Assembly (NCBI GenBank): GCA_015067545.1 | Contig: SVMG01000011.1 | Location: forward strand, 1-55,667 | Length of the DNA stretch: 55,667 bases | Source of the DNA: Oscillospiraceae bacterium | GTDB taxonomy: Bacteria; Bacillota; Clostridia; Oscillospirales; Oscillospiraceae | Direction: 5' to 3' | Shown here: in pieces, positions 39,775 through 52,592 of the stretch | Layout: each line of letters opens with the position of its first letter | How positions within the stretch are numbered: the stretch's first letter is position 1 | The notes under the pieces: generated by a model | Database searches by the model: none | What the model was told of the DNA's origin: nothing | Seen by the model: only the letters and a program-made list of their open reading frames with translations | Program-made: the position numbers and the translations under genes

Positions 39775-41469
39775 TTAAATAAAACTTTCCTCACGCAACA
39801 CACCGGTATCGGGATCGAAGAAATACTGCTGATTGTATAGTCCCTGGACAACCAGAATGTAGAGCTTATCATCATTGCCCCAGGTGTCCAGACGCACCCA
39901 GCCATCGCAGCGCAGGATCGCACTGTAAGTTCCGGTGATGGCGTTAATGCGAATGACGTGGCTTCCGTCCAGGAAATACACGCTGCCTGCGTGGTAGCAA
40001 ATTTCACCCAAGGTATTCTGAGAAGCATAGATGGTGTTGCAGATACTACCATCGGTGCTAAGCTGAACGATGGTATTTTCCGGGGTGATGCCGTAGATAT
40101 AATGGGGGCTGGCGACGACTTCCTGGAAGAGCAGGTCGGAGGCCTTGATGTAGGTGGCGTCGTCCAGATCGTTCAGCCGCCAATAGGCCTTGGCATAGCC
40201 GAATGCGTTGTAAAGAAATACATTGCCGTTGGCGGCGTTGTGTTCATCTGCCAGGTCTTCTGCAATCTGGGTTTCCGTCAGCTTGGTGATGTTCGGGATA
40301 ACCACCGGGTCGGGTTTCACTACCTCCAGCGGAGTTTCCCAGGTGTTCTCATAATTGAAGTGGTCGTTGTAATCTCCAGAACCCCGTTCACAGCTGTCGA
40401 TGATGCCATAGTCAGCGTTCAATTCCCCAGTCTGGATATCGTAGATATATTTGACCCTGGCCGGGATGTTGTAATAATTCTGGATTGCGATGCACAGGAA
40501 AGGCTGATTATGGATGGTGATGGGATTTTCTTCGGGATTTGTCCAATATTTGGAGTAATCGGTGTGAGAATCCTTTTTGAATTGACTATCAGGATTTTGC
40601 AGTTCTGTCTGTACAGCTGTGAAAAAAGCAGGGTTCATCATCTGCCAGGTAACCTTTCCAAGGGTGGTTTCCGGGGCAGTAAAGGAAAAATCCTCACTAA
40701 GGGGAATGGGGAGCGTGCCTGTGCAGAGCATCTTTTGAGCGTCGGAATGGAGATCGTGGTAGAAAATGCTGAAGTTGTTTTCTGCGTCTACTTCAAAGAT
40801 ACATACAGTATCCATACCACGGCTGCGCATCTGCCACAAGCTTGCATCTTTATTCTGAGTCAAAACGGTGGAGTAATTACCGGTGGTCAGATCCACTTTT
40901 AGAAGTGTGTCGTTGCCGGTCAGGTATGCCCAATGGCCGTCAGCAAGCAGGATTCCATAGCCGGAAAGGTCTATGTCCACGGGAATCTCATAAACAAGCG
41001 TGGCCTCGGTGACCCTTCCCTTGAAAACGGCCAGGCGGTTGGTTGTGTCAATCTTATCTAAATGGTAACGGATATAAGTGCCATCCGAAGCCTGGGCGAA
41101 CCAATAGTCGCCGTACCTGTAGTATGCTTGCTTGGCGGTGAAGAAGGGCACATCCTCCTTAAACCGATCTTCAAAGGGAACGATCTCTCGGTTGGTAACC
41201 CAATCGGTAGAGAGTTGAATGGGGGACACCGGTTCGGTGACTGGGACACTGGTGGCCGGTACGGAAGTAGCCGGAACAGACGAAGCCGGAATGGAAGTAG
41301 CCGGTACAGAGGATGCCGGAACGGAAGAAGATGGAATGGACACACGGGAAGAAGGGGTCGAGGAAAGGGCATCGGGGGAAGAAGCTTGATCCGCCTGCCG
41401 CTGAGCGCAGGCGCACAAAAGAAGGAAAACGGACACCAACAGGGCGAGCAGACAATTATACTTTTTCAC
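39775..41469 (-). CDS. Secreted lipoprotein, beta-propeller-like (DUF5050-type), paralogue 2
   Basis: 564 residues. Lipobox LLLCAC, then a stalk made of five-residue repeats of the type VPASS/VPATS coded by a 15-bp tandem repeat (41248-41337), then the same propeller-like domain as paralogue 1 (GHWAYLTGNDTLLKVDLTTG, IPARVKYIYDIQTGEL). Start is GTG 41469, reading VKKYNCLLALLV, aligned with the MKKANYLP start of paralogue 1; the open frame continues upstream but through the promoter region. The ribosome site is weak. Transcribed from 41518-41546, away from rpoB. Confidence 0.8.
   Translation of the reverse strand: MKKYNCLLALLVSVFLLLCACAQRQADQASSPDALSSTPSSRVSIPSSSVPASSVPATSIPASSVPATSVPATSVPVTEPVSPIQLSTDWVTNREIVPFEDRFKEDVPFFTAKQAYYRYGDYWFAQASDGTYIRYHLDKIDTTNRLAVFKGRVTEATLVYEIPVDIDLSGYGILLADGHWAYLTGNDTLLKVDLTTGNYSTVLTQNKDASLWQMRSRGMDTVCIFEVDAENNFSIFYHDLHSDAQKMLCTGTLPIPLSEDFSFTAPETTLGKVTWQMMNPAFFTAVQTELQNPDSQFKKDSHTDYSKYWTNPEENPITIHNQPFLCIAIQNYYNIPARVKYIYDIQTGELNADYGIIDSCERGSGDYNDHFNYENTWETPLEVVKPDPVVIPNITKLTETQIAEDLADEHNAANGNVFLYNAFGYAKAYWRLNDLDDATYIKASDLLFQEVVASPHYIYGITPENTIVQLSTDGSICNTIYASQNTLGEICYHAGSVYFLDGSHVIRINAITGTYSAILRCDGWVRLDTWGNDDKLYILVVQGLYNQQYFFDPDTGVLREESFI
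41248..41337 (-). repeat. 15-bp tandem repeat coding a Pro/Ser/Thr stalk
   Basis: Six consecutive 15-mers of the type GGAAGTAGCCGGAAC (plus-strand reading), each coding one pentapeptide of the stalk in the lipoprotein gene. Length can change by whole units without shifting the frame. Confidence 0.8.
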
Positions 41470-41517
41470 AGGATCACTTCTTTCTGCGGCATAGTGGACA
41501 CTTCTGTCCCTATATAC

Positions 41518-41546
41518 ATTATAAAAAAGGTACAATAACCGGTCAA
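41518..41546 (-). promoter_or_regulatory. Promoter of the lipoprotein pair
   Basis: Minus strand TTGACC (41546-41541), 17 nt, TATAAT (41523-41518). Confidence 0.65.
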
Positions 41547-41605
41547 CAACAAAGCAATTACAAATAACTACAATACAATTACATTTTATGGAAGCAAGAG
41601 GGCAA

Positions 41606-41630
41606 TAAAAAAACGAGGCAAAAGCCTCGT
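41606..41630 (-). terminator. Minus-strand terminator upstream of the lipoprotein pair
   Basis: On the minus strand ACGAGGC-TTTT-GCCTCGT followed by TTTTTTTATT. It would block antisense reading from the rpoB side, or is a relic of an earlier gene arrangement. Confidence 0.6.
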
Positions 41631-41648
41631 AAAAATCAAAAATATGGG

Positions 41649-41677
41649 TTGACAACAGGAATAAAATGTTATACAAT
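41649..41677 (+). promoter_or_regulatory. Promoter of rpoBC
   Basis: TTGACA (41649-41654), 17 nt, TACAAT (41672-41677). A leader of ~170 nt follows before rpoB, larger than needed; no attenuator fold was identified in it. Confidence 0.7.
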
Positions 41678-41852
41678 GGTTTTCCATAGTGTGTTAGTAT
41701 GCCCTACTAGGCCATCCTGCCCAGCATGGACATTCTATCACAGGTTGGCGAGGCTGTCAAGCAGGAAAATGTATAAAACTTGCAACCGCCCCGTGCGTAT
41801 CAAAATTCGTAAGCAACACATCATTCCGGCGAAAGCCGAAAGAAAGGCTGTG

Positions 41853-45530
<3,678 letters not shown>

Positions 45531-45544
45531 GGAGGCGACGTTAT

Positions 45545-48500
45545 ATGGCAGATGCCACCTTTGATGCGATTAAAATTGGTATTGCATCTCCGGAAATGAT
45601 CCGGAGCTGGTCCTTCGGTGAGGTCAAAAAGCCGGAGACCATTAACTACCGCACGCTGAAGCCCGAGCGGGACGGCCTGTACTGCGAAAAGATCTTTGGA
45701 CCTACCAAGGACTGGGAGTGCCACTGCGGTAAGTATAAGAAAATCAAGTATAAGGGCAAGGTCTGTGATCGCTGCGGCGTGGAAGTGACCAAGGCCAAGG
45801 TCCGCCGGGAGCGGATGGGTCACATTGAGCTGGCCGCACCCTGCAGCCACATCTGGTATTTCAAGGGCATTCCCTCCCGTATGGGTCTGATCCTGGATAT
45901 CTCCCCCAAGGTTTTGGAGAAGGTTCTGTACTTTGCAGCCTATATCGTCACCGATCCCGGTGATGCACCCCTGGCCAGAAACCAGGTGCTCACTGAGAAG
46001 GAATATCGGGACATGCGCGAGAAGTACGAGGACGATTTCCAGGCCGGTATGGGTGCAGAGGCTGTGAAGGCTCTGCTGGAGCAGATCGATCTGGAAGAGC
46101 TGTCCACTCAGCTTCGTGAGGAGCTGAAGACTGCTTCCTCTCAGAAGAAGCTGCGCCTGGTCAAGCGTCTGGAGGTCGTGGAGGCCTTCCGTGAGTCCGG
46201 CAACAATCCTGCCTGGATGGTTATGGACGTGCTGCCCGTGATCCCCCCGGATATCCGTCCCATGATCCAGTTGGATGGCGGCCGTTTCGCCACCTCCGAT
46301 CTGAACGATCTGTACCGCCGTGTTATCAACCGTAACAACCGTTTGAAGAGACTGATCCAGTTGAATGCTCCCGACATCATCGTGCGTAACGAAAAGCGCA
46401 TGCTGCAGGAGGCTGTGGACGCTCTGATCGACAATGGCCGCCGTGGCCGTGCCGTCACCGGCGCTAACAACCGGGCACTGAAGTCCCTGAGTGATATGCT
46501 CAAGGGTAAGCAGGGCCGCTTCCGTCAGAACCTGCTGGGTAAGCGTGTTGACTACTCCGGCCGTAGCGTTATCGTTGTCGGCCCCGAGCTGAAGCTGTAT
46601 CAGTGCGGCGTGCCCAAGGAAATGGCGATCGAGCTGTTCCGGCCCTTCGTTATGAAGAAGCTGGTTTCCGACGGCCTGGCAAACAACATTAAGTCCGCCA
46701 AGAAGATGATCGACAAGGGCAAGGCAGAAGTCTGGGATGCTCTGGACGAGATCATCAAGGACCGTCCTGTTATGCTGAACCGTGCACCTACGCTGCACCG
46801 TCTGGGTATCCAGGCCTTCGAGCCCGTGCTGGTGGAGGGCCGCGCCCTGAAGCTGCACCCCCTGTGCTGTACCGCATTTAACGCCGACTTTGACGGCGAC
46901 CAGATGGCTATTCACGTACCTCTGTCCGCAGAGGCTCAGGCAGAAGCAAGAATGCTGATGCTGTCCGCCAACAACCTGCTGCGTCCTCAGGACGGCAAGC
47001 CCGTTACCGTTCCTACACAGGATATGATCCTGGGTGCTTACTATCTGACCTACACCCGTTTGGGCAAGGCAGAGAAGGGCGCTGAGGAAGTGGTGATCGC
47101 AAATCCCGGCGATACCGCCTGGGAAGCCGGTCAGATCGTGGATGCGGATGAATTCCTGGCTGCCAACAAGGCGCTGAAGGCTGAGGGTAAGCAGGAAGCT
47201 ACCTTCCGTCCCAAGTACGCCTTCTCCAGCGTGGATGAAGCTGTTGCTTCCTACGCTGACGGCAACATCGGCCTGCATGCTCCCATCCTGGTCCGCGTGG
47301 GCAAGGAAGTGGACGGCAAGATGGAGTACCGTCTAATCAAGGCTACCGTTGGCCGTCTGATCTACAACGAGCCCATTCCTCAGGACCTGGGCTTCGTCAA
47401 CCGAAACGATCCCGAGCACGCTTTTGACCTGGAAGTGGACTTCCTGGTTGGTAAGAAGCAGCTGGGTAAGATCATTGACAAGTGTATCCGCCGTCATGGC
47501 TTCACCATCGCAACCGAGATGCTGGACCGCGTCAAGGCGCTGGGCTACAAGTATGCTACCAAGGGCGCTATCTCTATCTCCATTGCGGACATGGTGGTTC
47601 CTGAAATCAAGCATCAGCTGATCAAGGCTTCCGAAGCCAAGGTGCTGGAGATTGAGCAGTTCTACCGCCAGGGCCTGATCACCAACGACGAGCGTTACCG
47701 CCTGGTTGTTCAGCAGTGGGAAAAGACCACAGCCGATGTCACCAATGCTCTGCAGGGCACCATGGATGAGTTCAACCCCATCTACATGATGTCCGACTCC
47801 GGTGCTCGTGGTAGCATGGCTCAGATCCGTCAGCTGGCCGGTATGCGTGGCTTGATGGCCGATACCGCTGGCCGTACCATCGAAATCCCCGTTAAGGCAA
47901 ACTTCCGTGAAGGTCTGAGTGTTCTGGAGTACTTCATCTCCTCCAGAGGTGCCCGTAAGGGTATGACCGATACCGCGCTTCGTACCGCTGACTCCGGTTA
48001 CCTGACCCGTCGTATGGTGGACGTTTCCCAGGATGTGATCATTCGTGAGCACAACTGCGGCACGACCAACGGTATTTGGGTTGGCGCTGTGTACGACAAG
48101 AACGGCGATATCGTCGATTCCTTCGGCAACCGCATTCGCGGCCGCTTCCCGGTTAACGATGTTGTGCATCCTGTTACCGGCGAACTGCTCCATTCCAAGG
48201 ACGAAATGATGATGCCCGAGGATGCCGAGAAGTTCGAAAAGGCTGGCATCGAGAAGATTTATATCCGCACCATTTTGGGCTGCCGCGCAAGAAGCGGTGT
48301 TTGTGCCAAGTGCTACGGCATGAACTTGGCCACCTCCAAGCAGGTTGACCTGGGCGAGGCTGTCGGTATCATTGCTGCACAGTCCATCGGTGAGCCCGGT
48401 ACGCAGCTGACCATGCGTACCTTCCACTCCGGCGGCGTTGCAGGTGACGATATCACCCAGGGTCTGCCCAGAGTTGAAGAACTGTTCGAGTCCCGCCGGC

Positions 48501-49237
48501 CCAAGAAGATGGCGACCATCGCTGAGATCACCGGTACCGTGCACATCGACGATACCCACCGCACCGCCCTGCGTAACATCACCGTTACCGCAGAGGACGG
48601 CGAGGTCAAGGAATATCATGTGCCTTACTCCGTGGGTCTGAAGGTCCAGCACGGCAAGACTGTCCAGAAGGGCGAGCCCATCACCGACGGTGCGCTGTAT
48701 CCCCAGGATGTTCTGCGTATTTCCGGTGTGGAGGCTGTCCAGGATTATCTGGTGCAGTCCGTCCAGGCTGTGTACCGTCAGCAGGGCGTTGAGATCAACG
48801 ACAAGCACATCGAAGTCATCATCCGTCAGATGATGCGCAAGGTGCGCGTGGAAGAGCCCGGCGATACCGCACTGCTCACCGGTACTGTCATCGATACCTT
48901 CGAGTTTGAGGATGCCAATGCAGCTATCCAGGCCCGGATCGATGCCGGCGAGGAGGATCTGAAGCTGGCAACTGCTCAGGCAGTGCTGCTGGGTATCACC
49001 AAGGCTTCCTTGGCTACCGATTCCTTCCTGTCCGCTGCTTCCTTCCAGGAGACCACCAAGGTTCTGACCGATGCCGCCATCAAGGGCAAGGTTGACCACC
49101 TGGTTGGCCTGAAGGAGAACGTCATCATCGGTAAGCTGATTCCTGCCGGTTCCGGCCTGATGGCCTACCGGGATTATCAGCCCGGCGTGACTCCCGCAAG
49201 CAGATACGATCTGGAAATCGAAGAAACCGAAGAATAA
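45545..49237 (+). CDS. rpoC: DNA-directed RNA polymerase beta' subunit
   Basis: 1230 residues. N-terminal zinc site CHCGKYKKI then CDRCGVEV, the active-site Mg motif [13 protein letters not shown], bridge helix region around [20 protein letters not shown], and a second zinc cluster [13 protein letters not shown]. Catalytic subunit of RNA polymerase, bound to beta. Start ATG 45545 has AAGGAGG upstream. Ends before the first of three GGGGCGTGCC hairpins. Confidence 0.97.
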   Translation: MADATFDAIKIGIASPEMIRSWSFGEVKKPETINYRTLKPERDGLYCEKIFGPTKDWECHCGKYKKIKYKGKVCDRCGVEVTKAKVRRERMGHIELAAPCSHIWYFKGIPSRMGLILDISPKVLEKVLYFAAYIVTDPGDAPLARNQVLTEKEYRDMREKYEDDFQAGMGAEAVKALLEQIDLEELSTQLREELKTASSQKKLRLVKRLEVVEAFRESGNNPAWMVMDVLPVIPPDIRPMIQLDGGRFATSDLNDLYRRVINRNNRLKRLIQLNAPDIIVRNEKRMLQEAVDALIDNGRRGRAVTGANNRALKSLSDMLKGKQGRFRQNLLGKRVDYSGRSVIVVGPELKLYQCGVPKEMAIELFRPFVMKKLVSDGLANNIKSAKKMIDKGKAEVWDALDEIIKDRPVMLNRAPTLHRLGIQAFEPVLVEGRALKLHPLCCTAFNADFDGDQMAIHVPLSAEAQAEARMLMLSANNLLRPQDGKPVTVPTQDMILGAYYLTYTRLGKAEKGAEEVVIANPGDTAWEAGQIVDADEFLAANKALKAEGKQEATFRPKYAFSSVDEAVASYADGNIGLHAPILVRVGKEVDGKMEYRLIKATVGRLIYNEPIPQDLGFVNRNDPEHAFDLEVDFLVGKKQLGKIIDKCIRRHGFTIATEMLDRVKALGYKYATKGAISISIADMVVPEIKHQLIKASEAKVLEIEQFYRQGLITNDERYRLVVQQWEKTTADVTNALQGTMDEFNPIYMMSDSGARGSMAQIRQLAGMRGLMADTAGRTIEIPVKANFREGLSVLEYFISSRGARKGMTDTALRTADSGYLTRRMVDVSQDVIIREHNCGTTNGIWVGAVYDKNGDIVDSFGNRIRGRFPVNDVVHPVTGELLHSKDEMMMPEDAEKFEKAGIEKIYIRTILGCRARSGVCAKCYGMNLATSKQVDLGEAVGIIAAQSIGEPGTQLTMRTFHSGGVAGDDITQGLPRVEELFESRRPKKMATIAEITGTVHIDDTHRTALRNITVTAEDGEVKEYHVPYSVGLKVQHGKTVQKGEPITDGALYPQDVLRISGVEAVQDYLVQSVQAVYRQQGVEINDKHIEVIIRQMMRKVRVEEPGDTALLTGTVIDTFEFEDANAAIQARIDAGEEDLKLATAQAVLLGITKASLATDSFLSAASFQETTKVLTDAAIKGKVDHLVGLKENVIIGKLIPAGSGLMAYRDYQPGVTPASRYDLEIEETEE

Positions 49238-49251
49238 TTCCTAACCCTAAA

Positions 49252-49275
49252 GGGGCGTGCCAAACGGCACGCCCC
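49252..49275 (+). terminator. Terminator of rpoBC (repeat hairpin, copy 1)
   Basis: GGGGCGTGCC-AAAC-GGCACGCCCC, then TGCTTCTATAA. The same stem recurs at 50496 and 51375. Confidence 0.75.
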
Positions 49276-49290
49276 TGCTTCTATAATCAC

Positions 49291-49330
49291 GTCATTGCGA
49301 ACCAGTCCGCAGACTGGTGTGGCAATCCGC
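49291..49330. repeat. Short palindromic copy of the CTGTCATTGCGA family
   Basis: GTCATTGCGAACCAGTC with its partner GACTGGTGTGGCAATCCGC; equals the left part of 13789-13928. Confidence 0.7.
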
Positions 49331-49333
49331 ATC

Positions 49334-49362
49334 TAAAAAGGCTCCCTTTTGAAGGGAGCCTT
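49334..49362 (-). terminator. Terminator of the XRE regulator gene
   Basis: Minus strand GGCTCCCTT-CAA-AAGGGAGCC then TTTTTAGA, right after the stop codon. Confidence 0.75.
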
Positions 49363-49589
49363 TAGTTTCTGAAATCAAATAATTTTGCGGGTGTAATGCA
49401 TAATGTATCGCAAATGTCAAACACAACATCCAAAGAAACAGCACAGTCTGCGGTCTCGATACGGCTCATGTGTGTCCGGCTGATATTGACCAATTCAGCC
49501 AATTGGAGTTGTGAAAGATTGCGCTGCTTGCGGTAGTACGCAATGTTCAGCCCCAGCTGTTTGTACTTGCTGTGTTGGTGTGTTTGCAT
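49362..49589 (-). CDS. XRE-family small transcriptional regulator
   Basis: 75 residues, a single HTH_3 domain: LGLNIAYYRKQRNLSQLQLAEL, the recognition helix NISRTHMSRIETA, and AVSLDVVFDICDTLCI. A DNA-binding repressor/activator with no effector domain. Start ATG 49589 has AGAGGGG upstream. It is divergent from the DUF2752 gene, with about 120 bp of AT-rich DNA between them, which may hold its operator. Part of an AT-rich accessory block between rpoC and rplGB. Confidence 0.85.
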   Translation of the reverse strand: MQTHQHSKYKQLGLNIAYYRKQRNLSQLQLAELVNISRTHMSRIETADCAVSLDVVFDICDTLCITPAKLFDFRN

Positions 49590-49711
49590 TGTATCATCCC
49601 CTCTGCTAGTTATAGTATACCCTTGAAGCAATTTGTATGCGACAACGCTAAATGTTAAAAATATAACTTGACATGTTACAAAATATATGAGATACTTAAC
49701 GCAAATCATTT

Positions 49712-50098
49712 ATGATATTGGGGATTGGGCAGGGGATTCGCTTGAAAAAACTATTTCGTAAGTTCAAGCCCATAAAGTATATTGGAAATCTACCATTGTT
49801 TTTTGGTTTGGGTTTTCTGTTAGGCTACGGTTGTCCGATATACGAGATAACAGGTATTCCTTGTCCCTGCTGCGGTGTGACCCGAGCTTGGCTTGCGTTC
49901 CTGCAAGGGGAAGTCGATTTGGCATTTCGGTATCACGCCTTATTTCCATTGATTCCTGTACTGATGTTGCTCTACATATGCCAAGAGTTGTTTCCAGAAT
50001 ACTGGAAACAACTCTCAAATGCGATTTTTTGCATTATGGGAGCAGCAATGTTTATCTATGCGCTTATGCGGTGGCTTGGTTTTGTTGATATGCCCTGA
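49712..50098 (+). CDS. DUF2752 family membrane protein
   Basis: 128 residues if the ATG at 49712 is used. The DUF2752 signature GIPCPCCGVTRAWLAFLQG is central, with three membrane helices around it (about 27-42, 72-90, 103-120). The family is of unknown function; members often sit beside TM2-domain genes, as here. ATG 49712 has no ribosome site; a TTG at 49742 with AGGGG 6-7 nt upstream, giving 118 residues, is a real alternative. AT-rich. Confidence 0.8.
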   Translation: MILGIGQGIRLKKLFRKFKPIKYIGNLPLFFGLGFLLGYGCPIYEITGIPCPCCGVTRAWLAFLQGEVDLAFRYHALFPLIPVLMLLYICQELFPEYWKQLSNAIFCIMGAAMFIYALMRWLGFVDMP

Positions 50099-50135
50099 AA
50101 GGGAATATTATATATTTATTTAAGGAGAGACAGAA

Positions 50136-50471
50136 ATGGATGCATCAAAGATTGATATGTATGTCATGACAAATCAGAAGTACTTGCCTGCGGAAAAAAT
50201 TGTCTTCATCAAGGAAAAATTGAAGAACGTGGATGAGGAGCGCTTTGCGCTGATCTCGTCTGTGGAATTCAAGGATCCCACTACGATTTTGCTGATTTCT
50301 CTGTTCCTTGGCACTTTTGGCGTTGACAGATTTATGCTGGGCGAGACCGGAATGGGCGTTTTGAAATTACTGACCTGCGGTCTGTGCGGTATTCTGACCA
50401 TCATCGACTGGTTCAGCGTTCAGAAAAAAGCAAAGGAAAACAACTTCAACAAACTGATGGCAATTCTTTAA
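50136..50471 (+). CDS. TM2 domain-containing protein
   Basis: 111 residues. A soluble N-terminus (~1-45) precedes the TM2 domain: a helix [18 protein letters not shown], a short turn, and a second helix [19 protein letters not shown] with the family's GxxGxDRFYLG and DxF patterns. The function of TM2 proteins is unknown. Start ATG 50136 has AAGGAG 8 nt upstream. Lies 37 nt after the DUF2752 gene. Confidence 0.88.
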   Translation: MDASKIDMYVMTNQKYLPAEKIVFIKEKLKNVDEERFALISSVEFKDPTTILLISLFLGTFGVDRFMLGETGMGVLKLLTCGLCGILTIIDWFSVQKKAKENNFNKLMAIL

Positions 50472-50495
50472 TTTGTTCATCTGACTTCATGCAAA

Positions 50496-50519
50496 GGGGC
50501 GTGCCAATCGGCACGCCCC
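50496..50519 (+). terminator. Terminator after the TM2 gene (repeat hairpin, copy 2)
   Basis: GGGGCGTGCC-AATC-GGCACGCCCC then TTGCTGTTACTTTTTG. Confidence 0.75.
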
Positions 50520-50560
50520 TTGCTGTTACTTTTTGTATATGAACTGTAATGGTATTGTTG

Positions 50561-50590
50561 TTGACTGGAAAGATTTTCCGCATTTATAAT
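50561..50590 (+). promoter_or_regulatory. Promoter of the small lipoprotein gene
   Basis: TTGACT (50561-50566), 18 nt, TATAAT (50585-50590). The spacer holds GGAAA-GAT-TTTCC, a short inverted repeat. Confidence 0.6.
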
Positions 50591-50640
50591 GTAGACAGAG
50601 GAAAGAAAATTTTCTAATTCTAGTGAAAGGTTGGGATCCT

Positions 50641-51360
50641 ATGAAAAAGTACCGCTTTTTGTCTGCTTTGTTGGTATTTGTTATGCTGCTTTTGTTGACC
50701 GCCTGCCAAACAGTTCCGACAGACGATGACAAGTTGGTTGCCAGCACCCCCTCTTCTTCCGGCACCGTCACACCCCCAAGTAGCAGTGCGGTGCCGCCGA
50801 TGAGTAGTGTGCCGCCTACGATTCAATCTACATTACCGCCAGCATGCCCATCTGATGAAATAAGTGGTGGGTACGCTCATAACAGTGGGAGCAGTCTGGA
50901 TGATATGCGTTTTGTCTGGTATATAAATGATACCAAAGAGAGGATTACGATATGCGATGAGTGGGCGTGTGCCTATGCAAGCAATGATACGCATGTCTTC
51001 TTTGTGAAAAATACTGAACCAACAAGGGTGTATGTGACAGCAATTGGTGATTTTGAAAATCACTATCTATATTATGAATCTCCTTATGGTAATATTAGTT
51101 TTATGATTATTGCGCATGGAGCAAAAGATTGCCTGCTATTTGTGGTAGACAGCAAAAGATTTTATCTTTTAGAGATTCCTACCCGTGAAAGCTTCTTCAT
51201 GATGGAACAGTACCATATTGAGAGTGTTTATATGGTAGGTTTGACCGATGCTTTTATAGGATTTGATGGAAGACCCACGGCAGATGATCGGGAAGGAACC
51301 TGGTCCTATAACCGCGAGACCGGCGAATGTATAAGAAATAGTGGCGACGATGAACCATAA
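50641..51360 (+). CDS. Small secreted lipoprotein with Pro/Ser stalk
   Basis: 239 residues. Signal peptide with lipobox LLTAC (Cys ~22) and a Ser/Pro/Thr stalk (residues ~35-67), the same build as the two large lipoproteins at 38-41 kb. The remaining domain (~70-235) shows beta-strand patterns (HVFFVKNTEPTRVYVTAIGD) but no named family. Start ATG 50641 with AAAGG further upstream. AT-rich 3' half. Function unknown. Confidence 0.75.
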   Translation: MKKYRFLSALLVFVMLLLLTACQTVPTDDDKLVASTPSSSGTVTPPSSSAVPPMSSVPPTIQSTLPPACPSDEISGGYAHNSGSSLDDMRFVWYINDTKERITICDEWACAYASNDTHVFFVKNTEPTRVYVTAIGDFENHYLYYESPYGNISFMIIAHGAKDCLLFVVDSKRFYLLEIPTRESFFMMEQYHIESVYMVGLTDAFIGFDGRPTADDREGTWSYNRETGECIRNSGDDEP

Positions 51361-51374
51361 AGTTATATCCCCAA

Positions 51375-51404
51375 GGGGCGTGCCAACTGGCACGCCCCTG
51401 TTTT
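51375..51404 (+). terminator. Terminator after the small lipoprotein gene (repeat hairpin, copy 3)
   Basis: GGGGCGTGCC-AACT-GGCACGCCCC then TGTTTTG. Confidence 0.75.
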
Positions 51405-51417
51405 GCGCAGAAACCTT

Positions 51418-51547
51418 CTTGTCTCTCCCTCTGGGAGAGGTGTCAAAAATCTTTGATTTTTGATGGAGAGGGCAATTACGAAGAAGTTTGCGGCAAAGCC
51501 CTCTCAGTCTCGCTTCGCTCGCCAGCTCTCCCAAAGGGAGAGCCAAG
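51418..51547. repeat. MITE-like element of a second family (130 bp)
   Basis: Terminal inverted repeats CTTGTCTCTCCC and GGGAGAGCCAAG. Inner palindromes: CTCTCCC-TCT-GGGAGAG, TCAAAAATC-TTT-GATTTTTGA, and GCGAAGCGAG-type. Non-coding. Differs in sequence from the CTGTCATTGCGA family. Confidence 0.65.
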
Positions 51548-51617
51548 TCGGCCCAGACGATGACACAGAGCGGGAAGACTTTAATGCGAATATGCAGAAA
51601 AAATATAATAAATTTTG

Positions 51618-51645
51618 TTGACTTTTCCAAAATATTGCGTATAAT
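51618..51645 (+). promoter_or_regulatory. Promoter of the L7Ae-rpsL-rpsG-fusA operon
   Basis: TTGACT (51618-51623), 16 nt, TATAAT (51640-51645). The first gene's ATG is at 51656, so the leader would be only a few bases. Confidence 0.65.
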
Positions 51646-51655
51646 AGGTATCTGT

Positions 51656-51937
51656 ATGGACACTAAAAAAGATAGTAGAATCCCCCAATGCGGGATTTTA
51701 CCGGAAATCGACAAAAATAAGGTCATTGTAGGGGCAAAACAGCTGCGAAAAGCCATGGAAAAAGGCACAGTCAAATGTGTGTGCCTTGCCAAAAATGCAG
51801 ACCCTGCGATCACCGAACCCTTGCTGCAGCAATGCAAGGCACGCAATATTTCCTGTTACTGGGTCGCCAGTATGCGGGAGCTGGGCGGTGCCTGCGGCAT
51901 TGATGTGGGCGCGGCTGCCGCGGCAGTCGTGAATTGA
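51656..51937 (+). CDS. rplGB: Ribosomal L7Ae/L30e-family RNA-binding protein (YbxF/RplGB-like)
   Basis: 93 residues. The L7Ae core is KVIVGAKQLRKAMEKGTVKCVCLAKNADP and the kink-turn binding C-terminal half. Its place before rpsL is that of YbxF in Firmicutes, a protein that binds K-turns in vitro. An 18-residue N-terminal extension (MDTKKDSRIPQCGILPEI) is not usual. No other start codon exists between 51656 and the core, so this ATG must be used, yet it has no clear ribosome site and lies about 4-6 nt after the likely transcription start. First gene of the ribosomal operon. Confidence 0.88.
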   Translation: MDTKKDSRIPQCGILPEIDKNKVIVGAKQLRKAMEKGTVKCVCLAKNADPAITEPLLQQCKARNISCYWVASMRELGGACGIDVGAAAAAVVN

Positions 51938-52007
51938 TCTGTTTCTACCGGTTTTACCGTAGAATATAAACCGCCGAAAGGCGAGAATTCAAGAAAGGAG
52001 AATATTG

Positions 52008-52430
52008 ATGCCTACTTTTAACCAGCTCGTTAAGAATGGCCGTCAGCAGGTCACCTACAAGTCCACCGCTCCTGCTCTGCAGAGAGGTCTGAACACTCTG
52101 GAGAACAAGGCTACTACTCTGCCTTCCCCCCAGAAGCGTGGCGTTTGCACTGCTGTCCGTACCACCACCCCCAAGAAGCCGAACTCCGCTCTGCGTAAGA
52201 TCGCCCGTGTGCGTCTGACCAACGGCATGGAAGTTTCTGCTTACATTCCCGGTGTTGGCCATAACCTGCAGGAGCACTCCGTGGTGCTGATCCGTGGCGG
52301 TCGTGTTAAGGACCTTCCCGGTGTTCGTTACCACATCATCCGCGGCACTCTGGATACCCAGGGCGTGAACGGACGTATGCAGTCCCGCTCCAAGTACGGT
52401 GCAAAGCGGCCCAAGGCCGGCAAGAAGTAA
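52008..52430 (+). CDS. rpsL: 30S ribosomal protein S12
   Basis: 140 residues. [17 protein letters not shown] and [19 protein letters not shown] are diagnostic; both Lys positions linked to streptomycin sensitivity (TPKKPN and RVKDLPG) look wild type. S12 lines the decoding centre. Start ATG 52008 has AAAGGAG 7 nt upstream; a TTG codon just before it is not favoured. 70 nt after the L7Ae gene. Confidence 0.97.
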   Translation: MPTFNQLVKNGRQQVTYKSTAPALQRGLNTLENKATTLPSPQKRGVCTAVRTTTPKKPNSALRKIARVRLTNGMEVSAYIPGVGHNLQEHSVVLIRGGRVKDLPGVRYHIIRGTLDTQGVNGRMQSRSKYGAKRPKAGKK

Positions 52431-52592
52431 TTCTTCTGCCAAACAAATTTGAATTTTCCCCACGCCCGTTCGCAAGGCAAATGGCCTTGCCAAAGCGTTT
52501 TATATATAGTGTATAAAACCTCTGGCCAGGCACAACGAAAGGAAACTTTCGAGTACCGATGAAATCATTATATTATGAAGGAGGGAAGCAAA
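52431..52592 (+). promoter_or_regulatory. rpsL-rpsG intercistronic leader
   Basis: 162 nt with hairpins GCAAGGC-AAATG-GCCTTGC (52472-52490) and CGAAAG/CTTTCG (near 52540). In E. coli the equivalent gap binds S7 to repress its own synthesis; whether that holds here is not shown. A TATAAA at 52512 could be part of an internal promoter. Confidence 0.35.

Noticed and set aside
41678..41852. Upstream in-frame extension of rpoB
   Set aside because: The extension lies downstream of the promoter but shows no homology to RpoB N-termini and no ribosome site; the 41853 start fits the family.
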